Below, piece by piece: positions 30,029-40,732 of a stretch of DNA of 57,873 bases. The notes under the pieces were generated by a model. It saw only the letters and a program-made list of their open reading frames with translations. It had not been told where the DNA came from and did no database searches. Source of the DNA: Myxococcota bacterium (GTDB lineage Bacteria > Myxococcota_A > UBA9160 > UBA4427); NCBI GenBank assembly GCA_029268645.1, contig JAQWNI010000095.1, positions 1-57,873 on the forward strand, written 5' to 3'. How positions within the stretch are numbered: position 1 is the first letter of the stretch; every line of letters begins with the position of its first letter. The position numbers and the translations under genes are program-made.

Positions 30029-30586
30029 ATGCCCTCCTCAACCGCTGCCCTTCGATACGCCAAGGCCCTTTTTTCTCTGGCCCGCGATGAGCGCATCATT
30101 TCGGAAGTCCGAAGTGAAATCGAAGGGCTGTCGACGCTCTTCACGGAAAATGAAGAGCTTCGCCAAGCACTGCTGACGCCCCTGCACCCCGCTGACCAGA
30201 GAAAGGCAGCGCTCCGCGGAATTGCCCAACACTTGAACCTCTCCTCACTGGTCGTGAATTTCATCTCATACCTCATCGACCAGCGCCGATTGGTGGATTA
30301 CTCGGCCATCACGGCCGAGTATGGGCGCCTCGCTGACGAAGATCAGGGGCTGTTGACCGCAGAGGTGGTGGCCGCGAGCGATTTCGACGAGCGTCGCCGA
30401 GACCGGCTGCGACGAGCCTTATCAGACCGGACCGGCCGCGAAGTCCGTCTGGAGATTAAGATTGATCCGTCCCTTGTTGGCGGAGTGATCGCTCAGGTCG
30501 GAGACCTCGTCTTCGATGGAAGCATCCGAACCCAGCTGCAGCATTTGCGCAACAACCTGTTGGGAGAGGGCTCCACCCACTCTTAA
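30029..30586 (+). CDS. atpH: F-type ATP synthase subunit delta
   Basis: Links the peripheral stalk to the top of F1. 185 residues with the N-terminal helical bundle (AALRYAKALFSLARDERI) and the C-terminal signature VVNFISYLIDQRRLVDYSAI and VGGVIAQVGDLVFDGSIRTQLQHLR. It lies 43 bases after atpF; its position between atpF and atpA is standard. Confidence 0.95.
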   Translation: MPSSTAALRYAKALFSLARDERIISEVRSEIEGLSTLFTENEELRQALLTPLHPADQRKAALRGIAQHLNLSSLVVNFISYLIDQRRLVDYSAITAEYGRLADEDQGLLTAEVVAASDFDERRRDRLRRALSDRTGREVRLEIKIDPSLVGGVIAQVGDLVFDGSIRTQLQHLRNNLLGEGSTHS

Positions 30587-30654
30587 CTGCAGCGCGCTTT
30601 TGAACCTGCCTCCGCCCCGTGCGGACCCACACGCCCGAGAAGGAATGCCGACCG

Positions 30655-32208
30655 ATGGACATCAAGCCCGCCGAAATTACAGACATCCTGAAGCGCGAAA
30701 TCAAAGAATACGATCGCGAGGTCGACATCGCTGAAACCGGAACAGTTCTCAGTGCCGGAGACGGCATTGCTCGGGTCTATGGCCTGGGCAACGCACTGGC
30801 TGGCGAACTGGTCGAATTCGAGAGTGGTTTGGCGGGCATGGTGCTGAACCTCGAAGAAGACAACGTTGGCATCGCTGTGATGGGCGAAAGCCATGGTATC
30901 GCCGAAGGTGAGGTCGTCCGGCGCACCGGACGCATCATCGATGTTCCCGTTGGAGACGCTCTGATCGGACGGGTGGTTGACGCTCTTGGAAACCCAATTG
31001 ACGGTAAGGGCGCCATCGAAACCGACGAGCGCCGATTGCTAGAGATCAAAGCCCCGGGCATTGTGGGTCGAAAGTCCGTACACGAATCTCTCGCTACGGG
31101 AATCAAGGCCATCGACGCGATGGTGCCGGTTGGCCGCGGCCAGCGTGAATTGATCATCGGCGATCGCCAGACTGGGAAGACGGCGATTGCGATTGACACA
31201 ATCATCAACCAGAAAAACACGGATGTTTTCTGCGTTTATGTTGCGATCGGTCAGAAGCAATCAACGGTGGCTCAGGTCGTCGATAAGCTCAACCAGCACG
31301 GCGCCATGGATTACACGATCGTGGTGGCCGCAACGGCGTCTGATCCAGCACCGCTGCAATACTTGGCTCCCTATGGTGGTTGCTCGATGGCGGAGCACTT
31401 TCTCCATTCGGGCCGCCACGCCCTGATCATCTATGACGATCTTTCCAAGCAAGCGGTGGCCTATCGGCAGCTTTCGCTCCTGTTGCGTCGGCCGCCGGGA
31501 CGCGAGGCCTACCCCGGTGACATCTTTTACTGTCACTCGCGACTGCTCGAGCGGGCCTGCAAGCTCGATGATTCGGAAGGGGGGGGCAGCCTGACGGCCC
31601 TTCCCATTATCGAAACTCAGGCGGGCGACGTCTCGGCCTATATTCCGACAAATGTCATCTCAATTACGGACGGGCAGATCTTTCTGGAAACCGATTTGTT
31701 CAACTCGGGGATTCGCCCCGCGATCAACGTCGGAATCTCGGTTTCTCGTGTTGGTGGCGCCGCGCAAACAAAAGCAACCAAGGCGGTGGCCGGTCAGCTG
31801 AAGCTGAACTTGGCTCAATACAGGGAAATGGCCGCTTTCTCCCAGTTTGGGTCCGACCTCGATAAGGCCACGCAGGAACAGTTGGCCAACGGCGAACGCC
31901 AAACCGAGATGCTCAAGCAGCCGCAGTACGCGCCGCTGGCCATGGAAGAGCAGGTGGTGGTGATTTATGCGGCGACGCCACCCAAGGACCGGGACTCATG
32001 GGTCAGGCAATATGAGGTCGACGACATCGGCCGCTATGAGCAAGAGCTTCTGGACTGGATGCGGTCGAGCAAGGCCGACATCCTTGATGAAATTCGAAGC
32101 AGCGGAAAATTTGAGGACGCCACCGAAGAAAGGCTTCGCACCGCCCTCGACGAATTCGCCAAGGTCTTCCAGCCCACCAAGGGTGGGAGTAGCGTAGAGG
32201 CGGCCTGA
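30655..32208 (+). CDS. atpA: F-type ATP synthase subunit alpha
   Basis: Regulatory nucleotide-binding subunit of the F1 hexamer. With ATG at 30655 (AAGGA about ten bases before) it has 517 residues and begins [19 protein letters not shown]. Motifs: [10 protein letters not shown]-loop [13 protein letters not shown] at 169-180, and [17 protein letters not shown] with the arginine finger. The 12-codon upstream extension of the frame has no family resemblance. Confidence 0.97.
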   Translation: MDIKPAEITDILKREIKEYDREVDIAETGTVLSAGDGIARVYGLGNALAGELVEFESGLAGMVLNLEEDNVGIAVMGESHGIAEGEVVRRTGRIIDVPVGDALIGRVVDALGNPIDGKGAIETDERRLLEIKAPGIVGRKSVHESLATGIKAIDAMVPVGRGQRELIIGDRQTGKTAIAIDTIINQKNTDVFCVYVAIGQKQSTVAQVVDKLNQHGAMDYTIVVAATASDPAPLQYLAPYGGCSMAEHFLHSGRHALIIYDDLSKQAVAYRQLSLLLRRPPGREAYPGDIFYCHSRLLERACKLDDSEGGGSLTALPIIETQAGDVSAYIPTNVISITDGQIFLETDLFNSGIRPAINVGISVSRVGGAAQTKATKAVAGQLKLNLAQYREMAAFSQFGSDLDKATQEQLANGERQTEMLKQPQYAPLAMEEQVVVIYAATPPKDRDSWVRQYEVDDIGRYEQELLDWMRSSKADILDEIRSSGKFEDATEERLRTALDEFAKVFQPTKGGSSVEAA

Positions 32209-32210
32209 AC

Positions 32211-33095
32211 GTGGCTGGACTGAGAGATATCAAGCGACGCATCGTCAGTGTCGAATCGACGCAGAAGATCACGAGCGCGATGAAGATGGTTTCTGCGGCC
32301 AAGCTGCGTCGCGCCCAAGACGCCATCGAGTCAGCCCGTCCCTACGCCGAGAGAATGAAGTCTACTCTCGAGGAAGTCGCGGGTGCGGGCATCGATGCAA
32401 GCCATTCGCTTTTCGAACAACGGGAGGAGCGCAGAACCCTCGAAGTTGTGATCATCACTTCTGACCGCGGCCTCGCCGGAGCGTTCAACGGCAACGTCAT
32501 CAAAGCGGCCGACGCGTTGATGGGAAAACGCTCGGGTGAATTCGAAAATACCCGGCTCACTCTGGTGGGGAAGAAGGCCGTCGACCATTACCGGCGCCGC
32601 CGAGCAGCGGATATTACTTACGCCAGCGACGTGGGTTCTGACGTGAGCTACCCCGAGGCTCAGGGGATCGCCCAAGGTCTGATGGATCGCTTCGAGAAGG
32701 GGGAAGTCGACGAAGTCGTTCTCGTGTTTAGTGAATTTGTTTCGACGATGACGCAAACCCCAGTTGTCGTTCCATTGCTGCCCTTTGTTCCCCCGGAGGC
32801 TTCAGAGGCGGAGGCAGCCGACGATGACGAAGAGACACTGGCGTATGAGATCGAGCCGGATCCGACCAGACTTTTGGCCGTGCTGGTCCCGAAAGCGGTC
32901 GAAGTGAGCGTCTACAGGGCGTTGCTCGAGAATCAGGCGGGGGAACACGCCGCCCGAATGACCGCCATGGAAAACGCTACGAGGAACAGCGAGGATCTCA
33001 TCGAGACGCTGACCCTCCAGTACAACCGTGCCCGTCAGGCGGCCATTACCACCGAATTGGTTGAAATCGTGACGGGTGCCCAAGCTCTCGAATAA
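32211..33095 (+). CDS. atpG: F-type ATP synthase subunit gamma
   Basis: Central rotor shaft. 294 residues with the conserved N-terminus DIKRRIVSVESTQKITSAMKMVSAAKLRRAQ, the middle GLAGAFNGNVIK, and C-terminal MENATRNSEDLIETLTLQYNRARQAAITTEL. GTG start two bases after atpA. Length and order are normal. An acidic insertion (SEAEAADDDEE) occurs around residue 200. Confidence 0.96.
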   Translation: MAGLRDIKRRIVSVESTQKITSAMKMVSAAKLRRAQDAIESARPYAERMKSTLEEVAGAGIDASHSLFEQREERRTLEVVIITSDRGLAGAFNGNVIKAADALMGKRSGEFENTRLTLVGKKAVDHYRRRRAADITYASDVGSDVSYPEAQGIAQGLMDRFEKGEVDEVVLVFSEFVSTMTQTPVVVPLLPFVPPEASEAEAADDDEETLAYEIEPDPTRLLAVLVPKAVEVSVYRALLENQAGEHAARMTAMENATRNSEDLIETLTLQYNRARQAAITTELVEIVTGAQALE

Positions 33096-33123
33096 AAAGT
33101 AAATCACATATCGTCTGGCCTAA

Positions 33124-34644
<1,521 letters not shown>

Positions 34645-34668
34645 GCGACAACGGGGAGTATCCATACT

Positions 34669-35088
34669 ATGGCGATTGATCTCGTGGTCGTGACGCCCCA
34701 CGGCGAGGCCTTCTCAGAGCCGGTCGAGCAGGTGGTTTTGCCTGGCTCCGAAGGGGACTTCGGTGTCTTGGAGAATCACGAACGCTTCTTGGCGCCCCTT
34801 CAGCCCGGACCGATGGAAATTCGGCTGGCCGGGGATAAGACCGAATGGGCGGCGATTTCCTCCGGATTCGCCGATGTATCGGCTCATCAAGTGGTGGTGT
34901 TGGTCGACGAGTGCTTCAAGGCACACGAGATCGACATCGATCACGCTCGCATGACGAGAGAAGAAGTTGAGCAAGGTCTGAAAGAACTCATGCACGACGC
35001 CGAAGAGGCGGATCACCGGGCGCGTTTGGAAACAGCGGCGGTGCGAGCGGCGGTGCACATTGACGTCTATACCCGGCACCACGGCTGA
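34669..35088 (+). CDS. atpC: F-type ATP synthase subunit epsilon
   Basis: Rotor subunit that couples to the c-ring and can inhibit hydrolysis. 139 residues: N-terminal beta-sandwich (VVTPHGEAFSEPVEQVVLPGSEGDFGVLENHERFLAPL) and a C-terminal helical hairpin (IDIDHARMTREEVEQGL). Last gene of the F1 group; no clear terminator is visible before the next gene 91 bases on. Confidence 0.95.
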   Translation: MAIDLVVVTPHGEAFSEPVEQVVLPGSEGDFGVLENHERFLAPLQPGPMEIRLAGDKTEWAAISSGFADVSAHQVVVLVDECFKAHEIDIDHARMTREEVEQGLKELMHDAEEADHRARLETAAVRAAVHIDVYTRHHG

Positions 35089-35179
35089 CGCGAGAGGTTT
35101 CGGATGTCCGGGACCTCTCCTGCTCGAGCCCCCTTTCGTCCGGGGTGCCTTGTGGAGTACGCCGAGATACCTTCTATCG

Positions 35180-36706
35180 ATGAACTGGCCCCGCCTTCCG
35201 ATGATTCTTGGGGTGATCCTTGCCTTCTTGATCGGAGCCGGTCGGGTTTCGGCCGGTGATTATTTCAAAGTTCGGTCCTTCCAGAACAAGGGCCGCGCTG
35301 TGGCCGGCCAGATGGCCGACCTCAATGGAGATGGGCGGACCGACTTCTTTGTTGTCAATCTGACCGGAATTCCGCCGGAAGACCAACGCACGGCGCGAGT
35401 CTTTCTTCAGGACGAAAACGGCGGGTTCTCTTCTTCGCCCAACTTCGAACGATTGCTCCCAGCGTGGAGCGCCGTATATGACGTTGAAGACGTGCGGCCG
35501 GAGAGTCCAGGTGCCGAGCTTCTCATTCTTCTGCCGGATGGCGTAGAGGTGATTTCTCTGGCGGCCCCGGATGCACCGCATTGGAATTTCGTCACACCCG
35601 GCCCGACCACCATGGGCCCCGCGGCCGATGAGCGCGGACTAGAAGTCTTTCAATTGGTGCATCGACATCTGGGCGATGCACCTTGGATGCTGATTCCGCA
35701 GATCGGTCAATTGACCGCATTGGATGGAGAGGGGAAAGTTCTCTCTGCCCTCGCGCAACCTCGGCGCGCGAACTTCTTCATCCTGCCTCCGACGAGCCTA
35801 GTTTCGCTGGAAAGTGATTTCCAAATATTCGTAGATGCACCCAAGCTCTTGCTCGGTGACATCAATGGCGATGGCCGGAACGATATCGCCTCGGCGACGC
35901 GCCACGAGATCTGGGTTTCTTACCAGAAAGAAGACGGTCAATTCGCCTTCGAGCCCGACGAAAAGCTGCCTCTTCGGATGGTGACGCCTCGAGATCAGGT
36001 TCGGGGATCGGGAGGCGTCGCCAGCTCGGTGGGAGATATCGACGGCGATGGACGTTTAGATCTGGTGGTTTCACATGTTCAGGGGGGATTCTCGGACGCG
36101 ATCACCCGCGTCCATGTTTACCTCAACCGAGAGGGTCGCTGGCAGATCGATCAGCCCAATCAGACCATCGTTGAAGAGGGCAGCCTTTCGTCAAATGCCC
36201 TCGTTGATATGGATCGAGACGGCACCATGGAACTGGTTCAGCTCCAGTTCAAGTTCAGCGTATTCGAGCTGATCGAAATCCTGGTTAGTCGAGAGATTGA
36301 TCTTGAATTTTCGATCTACCGCTACGACGGTGAGACGGGCTTCTCGAAGAAGCCCTGGGTCCGCCGCCAGATCAGCCTGCCCATTAGCTTTAAGACCTTT
36401 CGGACACGGGGTTTCATTCCGACGGCACGCTACGACGTCAATGGAGATGGCTATCTGGATTTCGTTTCGTCGGGCGACGGGGATCGACTGACGGTCAATC
36501 CCGGAGGACCGAAGGGCCTCTTTAAAGAGAGAGCGGCGAGTCAGAAGGTTCCGACCGCAGGGATGGTCGACTTCAAGGATTGGAACGGGGATCGCCTGCC
36601 CGACTTCCTGATTTTTGACCCTCACAATTTCGATGTTCCGATTCAGCTCGGCCGAAACCTCGGCCGTCTTCCTGGGACACCGCCGGCCCTTCGAGGCAAC
36701 CCCTAG
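35180..36706 (+). CDS. Exported FG-GAP/VCBS repeat protein
   Basis: With ATG at 35180, 508 residues: a signal peptide (LPMILGVILAFLIGAGRVSAG) followed by a beta-propeller-like protein with calcium-binding D-x-D-x-D-G type loops: DLNGDGRTD, DINGDGRND, DIDGDGRLD, DMDRDGTME, DVNGDGYLD and DWNGDRLPD. Such propellers occur on the cell surface or in the periplasm and bind ligands or partner proteins; the function is unknown. The frame is open upstream over the atpC end, but that part is not signal-like. The stop overlaps the stop of the convergent downstream gene in CTAG at 36703-36706. Confidence 0.8.
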   Translation: MNWPRLPMILGVILAFLIGAGRVSAGDYFKVRSFQNKGRAVAGQMADLNGDGRTDFFVVNLTGIPPEDQRTARVFLQDENGGFSSSPNFERLLPAWSAVYDVEDVRPESPGAELLILLPDGVEVISLAAPDAPHWNFVTPGPTTMGPAADERGLEVFQLVHRHLGDAPWMLIPQIGQLTALDGEGKVLSALAQPRRANFFILPPTSLVSLESDFQIFVDAPKLLLGDINGDGRNDIASATRHEIWVSYQKEDGQFAFEPDEKLPLRMVTPRDQVRGSGGVASSVGDIDGDGRLDLVVSHVQGGFSDAITRVHVYLNREGRWQIDQPNQTIVEEGSLSSNALVDMDRDGTMELVQLQFKFSVFELIEILVSREIDLEFSIYRYDGETGFSKKPWVRRQISLPISFKTFRTRGFIPTARYDVNGDGYLDFVSSGDGDRLTVNPGGPKGLFKERAASQKVPTAGMVDFKDWNGDRLPDFLIFDPHNFDVPIQLGRNLGRLPGTPPALRGNP

Positions 36707-37260
36707 GAGGTTCGGCGCGAGGGGGCCGCGGAGGCCTTCACCTTGACCCGGCCCGCCTCGACGACCACCCGGAAATCCACCCGCTCGCATCCGAGCTTGG
36801 CCCGAATGGCTTGCTCCTGCTGCTGGACCGCCTTTTTGAGCTTTTCGGCCGTGAGATCGCCCAAACTCTGCCCACACCGGTCAGCGGCGCTCTGGTAGTC
36901 GGCAAAAAGGTCGCCCGCCGAGCCATCGGGCCGAGCGGGTTTCATGCTCTCATTCGCTTGATTCTTCTCTCGAATCCCGATTTTAAAGAGATGACGCTTG
37001 TAGGTTCCCGCCTCGATTTCCCTCAAAGTCGCGTCCCAGCGGCGGCGGAACGACTGAAACCGGGCGTGCAAGCCATTGAATCGGAACCGTTCGGCCGTGT
37101 TTTGAATCGGCTGGCCGGACAGGCGGGCCAAGTCGGTTTGGACCAGCGAACGAAGGGATTGGGGTTCGGTGGGCCGAATCCCGAGAAAATACTGCTCGTA
37201 GTCCTGCTTTAACTGCCCAATGTTGGAATCGAGCTTCAGTAGGTCATCTTCAAGACTCAA
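36703..37260 (-). CDS. Unknown protein resembling the MXAN_5187 C-terminal family
   Basis: With TTG at 37260 it has 185 residues. The N-terminal part is helical (DDLLKLDSNIGQLKQDYEQYFLGIRP), followed by TAERFRFNGLHARFQSFRRRWDATLREIEAGTYKRHLF, which I recall as typical of the MXAN_5187 C-terminal domain known from deltaproteobacteria; then a basic C-terminal region with a helical LTAEKLKKAVQQQEQAIRAKL and DFRVVVEAGRVKVKA. No function is known. The start is chosen because GAGGAG lies nine bases upstream; longer readings (to 37350 or 37449) would run into a repeat array that looks regulatory. Confidence 0.6.
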   Translation of the reverse strand: MSLEDDLLKLDSNIGQLKQDYEQYFLGIRPTEPQSLRSLVQTDLARLSGQPIQNTAERFRFNGLHARFQSFRRRWDATLREIEAGTYKRHLFKIGIREKNQANESMKPARPDGSAGDLFADYQSAADRCGQSLGDLTAEKLKKAVQQQEQAIRAKLGCERVDFRVVVEAGRVKVKASAAPSRRTS

Positions 37261-37375
37261 AGGGGGGCGCTCCTCAGCCCGATATCGGCTTTCGGCCTTC
37301 CGACCTTGAGGGGGACCGCCGCCGTTTGGAGGCGTGGCTGACTGCGGCAAACGAGGGTGCCTGCCGCGATCTAAA

Positions 37376-37591
37376 TGACGCAAAAAGAAATAAAAATTGA
37401 CGCGCCTGCGAATTATAAATGACGCGTCAAATTCGACTTCGGGATACAAAGGTGCCCTAAAAGCGCGAGGAAAGGCCCAAAAACACCCTCCAATTTACCC
37501 AGGGGGTAAAATGATGAACTATAACGCGATTATTGACGCATAAAATATTGCGTCATCGGACCTTTATGACGCGATTTTTGGACTTGCGTCA
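37376..37591. repeat. TGACGC/GCGTCA repeat array upstream of unknown gene
   Basis: Seven separate positions carry TGACGC or its complement in 216 bases. Three direct copies start at 37376, 37398 and 37420, exactly 22 bases apart, the last extended to the palindrome TGACGCGTCA. An inverted pair TGACGCA/TGCGTCA flanks eight AT bases at 37534-37555, and another pair starts at 37567 and 37586, the last two partly inside the bioD 3' end. A minus-strand TATAAT (37417-37412) lies between two of the 22-bp copies. The stretch 37380-37420 is very AT-rich. Periodic spacing on one DNA face suggests cooperative binding of an unknown regulator. Confidence 0.75.
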
Positions 37592-38277
37592 AGACTCTGG
37601 ATTCTTTCCCAGAGCTTCGCGCCTTCGAGCAGTCCTTTTTCTAGCTGTCTTGGGTCTTCCAAAAAGCCGACTTCGCCCAGGACCAAGTCGCCGAGCGACA
37701 CCTTGAGGCTCTCAAAGTTCTTTTGATCCGCTGTACTGAGGGCTCCGGCCCCATGAGAGAAAATAATCCCGAGAACCACGAGTCCTCGCCGCTGGGCCTC
37801 CCGCAGTGTGAGGAGGGTGTGGTTGATGGTTCCCAGGGAGGCGCGAGCGACCACCACCAGGGGCAGGTGCATTTCCAAAGCGAGATCGGCCATGTCAAAA
37901 TTTTCCCGCAAAGGAACGAGCAGGCCCCCGGCCCCTTCGACCACGACAAATTCGTGGCGACCCTGCAGGGTCGACCAGGCCTCACGCAAGGTTGAGAGAT
38001 CGAGGGGCGAGCCGACGTCCGCGGCCGCCACGCTCGGTGCGGCCGGAAGCTCCAACCGAAGCGGGCAAATCAGTTCGAGGGGTTCTGAATGGTCGGTCGA
38101 CTCGGCCAGCGCCAACGCATCCGCAGGGCCATCGCGGCCGACGCCGGTCTCCACCGGTTTCATCGCGGCCACGTCTACGTTTAGTTCGCGCAGTGCCTGG
38201 ATAATGCATCGAGCCACCACCGTCTTCCCTACCCCGGTGTCGGTTCCGGTGACAAAAAGGCCGCTTGTTCTTGCCAT
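37564..38277 (-). CDS. bioD: Dethiobiotin synthetase
   Basis: ATP-dependent carboxylation and ring closure of 7,8-diaminopelargonate to dethiobiotin. 237 residues. The P-loop is GTDTGVGKT (11-19), followed by MKPVETGV, the substrate loop and VVVEGAGGLLVPL. It is the third gene of bioB-bioF-bioD. The gene for diaminopelargonate synthase (bioA) is not in the window. Its last codons run into the TGACGC repeat array. Confidence 0.95.
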   Translation of the reverse strand: MARTSGLFVTGTDTGVGKTVVARCIIQALRELNVDVAAMKPVETGVGRDGPADALALAESTDHSEPLELICPLRLELPAAPSVAAADVGSPLDLSTLREAWSTLQGRHEFVVVEGAGGLLVPLRENFDMADLALEMHLPLVVVARASLGTINHTLLTLREAQRRGLVVLGIIFSHGAGALSTADQKNFESLKVSLGDLVLGEVGFLEDPRQLEKGLLEGAKLWERIQSLDASPKIAS

Positions 38278-38285
38278 GGTCGCCT

Positions 38286-39473
38286 TCAGCCGGCCGCCGC
38301 CCGGGCTTCGCCCGGAAGGGATAAGGCCAGGGCCTCGACAAGAGCATCGATCTCCGACTCGGTGTGGCTCGACATCGGGGTGAGTCGCAAGCGGGCAGTG
38401 CCTTCTGGAACCGACGGGTGCCGGATGCCCTGGGCGTGGAAGCCATTCTTTAAGAGACCTTCACAAACCGCCATTGCTTTGGCGTTTTCACCAACGATTA
38501 CCGGCACGATGTGGGTGGATGAAGGGTCGGTTGAGATGCCGTGGCGAGCCAGCCCCTCGCGCAGTCGAAGCGCATTCGCCTGAAGACAGACACGGCGCTC
38601 GGGCTCGGCCTCCATAATTTCGAACGCCGCTCGGGCCGCTGCCGCGGCGGGGGGCGCCAAGGCACACGAAAAGATGAAGCTTCTTGCTGTATTGACGAGG
38701 AGGTCTCGTAACGGCCTGCGCCCGGCGACGAAGGCTCCAAAAGAGCCAACCGATTTACCCAGTGTTCCCATCAGGATGTCGACATCGGCAAGCACGTCTT
38801 GTTGATCCGCGCTGCCCCGGCCCCGGGGACCGAGAGTGCCCGTACCATGGGCATCATCGACCAGGGAGATCGCTCCATAGCGGCGACACAGAGGCAGGAT
38901 TTCGGCAAGGGGCGCGACGTCGCCGTCCATGCTGTAGACCCCATCCACCGCCACTAGGATTTCTCCGGGTCGGGATGATTCCTTTTTAAGAATTCGTTCG
39001 AGTCCGTCGATGTCTCCGTGAGGAAAGACGGCGACCTCCGATTTTGCCAAGCGCGCGCCATCGACAATGGAGGCGTGATTGAGAGCATCCGAGATCAACA
39101 GATCGCCGCGTCCTACAAGGGCCGGAATGACGCCCACGTTGGCCATGTAGCCGGTGGCGAAAACCAGCGCCGACTCCAAGCCAAAAAAATCTGCGATGTC
39201 CTCTTCAAGTTCTTCGTGGACATCTAAGTTGCCGTTGATCAAGCGGGACCCGGCGGCCGCGCAGCCGTTCGCTGTCGCCGCTTCTTGAGCTGCTTGGACC
39301 ACGGCGGGATGGGACGCCAGATCGAGGTAGTTGCTGCCCGCAAAGGCGAGGACGTCCCGTCCATCGACTCGCATTCGAGGTCCCTGAGGCCCTTCGAAGC
39401 GACGCATCGTTCGGTAGGTGCCCCGCCGCCGGATGTCGCCGAGCACGCGTTCGGCAATGGTCTCGATCGACAT
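38286..39473 (-). CDS. bioF: 8-amino-7-oxononanoate synthase
   Basis: PLP enzyme condensing pimeloyl-ACP (or -CoA) with L-alanine, the first committed step of biotin ring formation. 395 residues. PLP lysine K240 in LMGTLGKSVGSFGAFV; DDAHGTGTLG at 206-215 binds the cofactor ring nitrogen; SNYLDLASHP and NHASIVDGA are also typical. It ends eight bases before bioD. Distinguished from 2-amino-3-ketobutyrate ligase mainly by its biotin-gene neighbours. Confidence 0.93.
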   Translation of the reverse strand: MSIETIAERVLGDIRRRGTYRTMRRFEGPQGPRMRVDGRDVLAFAGSNYLDLASHPAVVQAAQEAATANGCAAAGSRLINGNLDVHEELEEDIADFFGLESALVFATGYMANVGVIPALVGRGDLLISDALNHASIVDGARLAKSEVAVFPHGDIDGLERILKKESSRPGEILVAVDGVYSMDGDVAPLAEILPLCRRYGAISLVDDAHGTGTLGPRGRGSADQQDVLADVDILMGTLGKSVGSFGAFVAGRRPLRDLLVNTARSFIFSCALAPPAAAAARAAFEIMEAEPERRVCLQANALRLREGLARHGISTDPSSTHIVPVIVGENAKAMAVCEGLLKNGFHAQGIRHPSVPEGTARLRLTPMSSHTESEIDALVEALALSLPGEARAAAG

Positions 39474-39534
39474 GATCTAGCCCACGGTTGGTTCGTATTG
39501 AAGGGTCACTGAAGCCATCCGACAGGCCCCGGGA

Positions 39535-40626
39535 TTATCGGTGCGCCTTGGGCGCAGAGGCTGCCACATCGGGGCGAAGCAGGGCCTCCGAACCCGGTAG
39601 CCGAAAACCACTCCGTGTTCGGGTTTCGGTCTGGGTTTCCTTGCCTCGAGCGGACTCCGCGACCTCGAAGCCGGCGTCTTCAATCAAACCAAAAGTTTCT
39701 GACCATGCGTCTCCGCGCGTGGTGAGGTAGCCGCCGACGAAAAGTGAATTCGCAGCGTAAAGCGCAAGAGACTGAAGTCCACGCAGGTGCCCTTCCCGTC
39801 CACCGGCGATTCGGATTTCTGCCCGAGGGTTTGCGAGCCGAACAAGACAGAGAACGCGTAGGCATCTTTCCGGCGACAGCGAGCCATCATCTTGGACGGC
39901 GTTGCCCTCGATCGGAATTAGAAAATTGACGGGGATCGATGGTGCGCCGAGGCTATGAAGCTTAAAGACGACCTCGATGATGTCCTCGGAAGTCTCTCCC
40001 ATTCCAATGATTAAACCACTGCACAACTCGATGCCCGCCCGTTGGGCGGCTTCGAGAGTCGCGACCCGGTCCGCGTAGGTATGGGTTGAACAGATTTTGT
40101 TGTAGTGGGCCTCGCTGGTGTTGAGGTTGTGATTCATACGGTCAAGGCCTGCGGCCTTCAAGACGGCGACGTGCTCGTCGCCCATCAGCCCCGCCGAAAG
40201 ACACACTTCGATGTCATGCTCGGATTTAATCTGGCGGATCAGCTTGGCGAAGCGCTCGGCTCGGTGCAGCGAGGGGCCCCGGCCCGACATCGCCATGCAG
40301 TATCGAACCGCTCCGCCGGCTGCGGCCTCGGCGGCCCCCTTGAGGATTTCTTCGTCGCTCTTCATGGGATACTCACGTACGGGTGCTTTGGTGGTCTTGC
40401 TTTGCGCGCAGTACCCGCAGTCTTCTGGGCAGAGACCATTCTGAACGTTGTTCAGCACCTGAACTCCGACCTGGCGTCCGAAGTGGGTTCGGCGCGGGAT
40501 GAACGCGGCCTGTACGAGGGCCAGTAGTTCGATGTCCTCGCCATCGAGAATCCATCGAGCATCCGCTTCGGAGAGCGGTGCGTCGTCGAGGGCGTTCTGG
40601 GCCAGCTGGGCGTAGCGCTCGGTCAT
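39535..40626 (-). CDS. bioB: Biotin synthase
   Basis: Radical SAM enzyme inserting sulfur into dethiobiotin. 363 residues. The 4Fe-4S cysteines are C66, C70 and C73 in CPEDCGYCAQS; YCMAMSGRGP and the FLIPIEGN region are also conserved, and the Arg and Cys ligands of the second cluster lie in the expected region. The C-terminal 40 residues (ETQTETRTRSGF onward) are an unconserved tail. First gene of bioB-F-D. GAGG is eight bases before ATG. The promoter is overlapped by a BirA-box-like palindrome. Confidence 0.97.
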   Translation of the reverse strand: MTERYAQLAQNALDDAPLSEADARWILDGEDIELLALVQAAFIPRRTHFGRQVGVQVLNNVQNGLCPEDCGYCAQSKTTKAPVREYPMKSDEEILKGAAEAAAGGAVRYCMAMSGRGPSLHRAERFAKLIRQIKSEHDIEVCLSAGLMGDEHVAVLKAAGLDRMNHNLNTSEAHYNKICSTHTYADRVATLEAAQRAGIELCSGLIIGMGETSEDIIEVVFKLHSLGAPSIPVNFLIPIEGNAVQDDGSLSPERCLRVLCLVRLANPRAEIRIAGGREGHLRGLQSLALYAANSLFVGGYLTTRGDAWSETFGLIEDAGFEVAESARGKETQTETRTRSGFRLPGSEALLRPDVAASAPKAHR

Positions 40627-40655
40627 CTGAAGGGCCTCTTCTGAAGTGGGGAGGC

Positions 40656-40708
40656 AGACTAGGAAGCGAGGCCGTGGCCTGTCAACCTAAACCCTCGGTC
40701 AGGTTGAC
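40656..40708 (-). promoter_or_regulatory. bioB promoter with BirA-box-like operator
   Basis: Minus strand: -35 TTGACA (40685-40680), 18-base spacer, -10 TAGTCT (40661-40656). Around the -35 box is the palindrome GTCAACC-N14-GGTTGAC: arms 40681-40687 and 40702-40708, one base longer each side of the loop (GTCAACCT/AGGTTGAC). The BirA operator of many bacteria is TTGTAAACC-N14/15-GGTTTACAA; the 14-base spacing and the ACC/GGT ends match. Repression by biotin-bound BirA is inferred. birA itself is not in the window. Confidence 0.6.
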
Positions 40709-40720
40709 GGCGCGAGAGGC

Positions 40721-40726
40721 TATGGT
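40721..40726 (+). promoter_or_regulatory. -10 box of a probable leaderless radA promoter
   Basis: TATGGT ends six bases before the radA ATG (40733), and there is no Shine-Dalgarno within 15 bases. This places the expected +1 at or next to the ATG. The -35 region is not convincing and would lie in the BirA-box-like palindrome. Confidence 0.4.
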
Positions 40727-40732
40727 CGCGGC

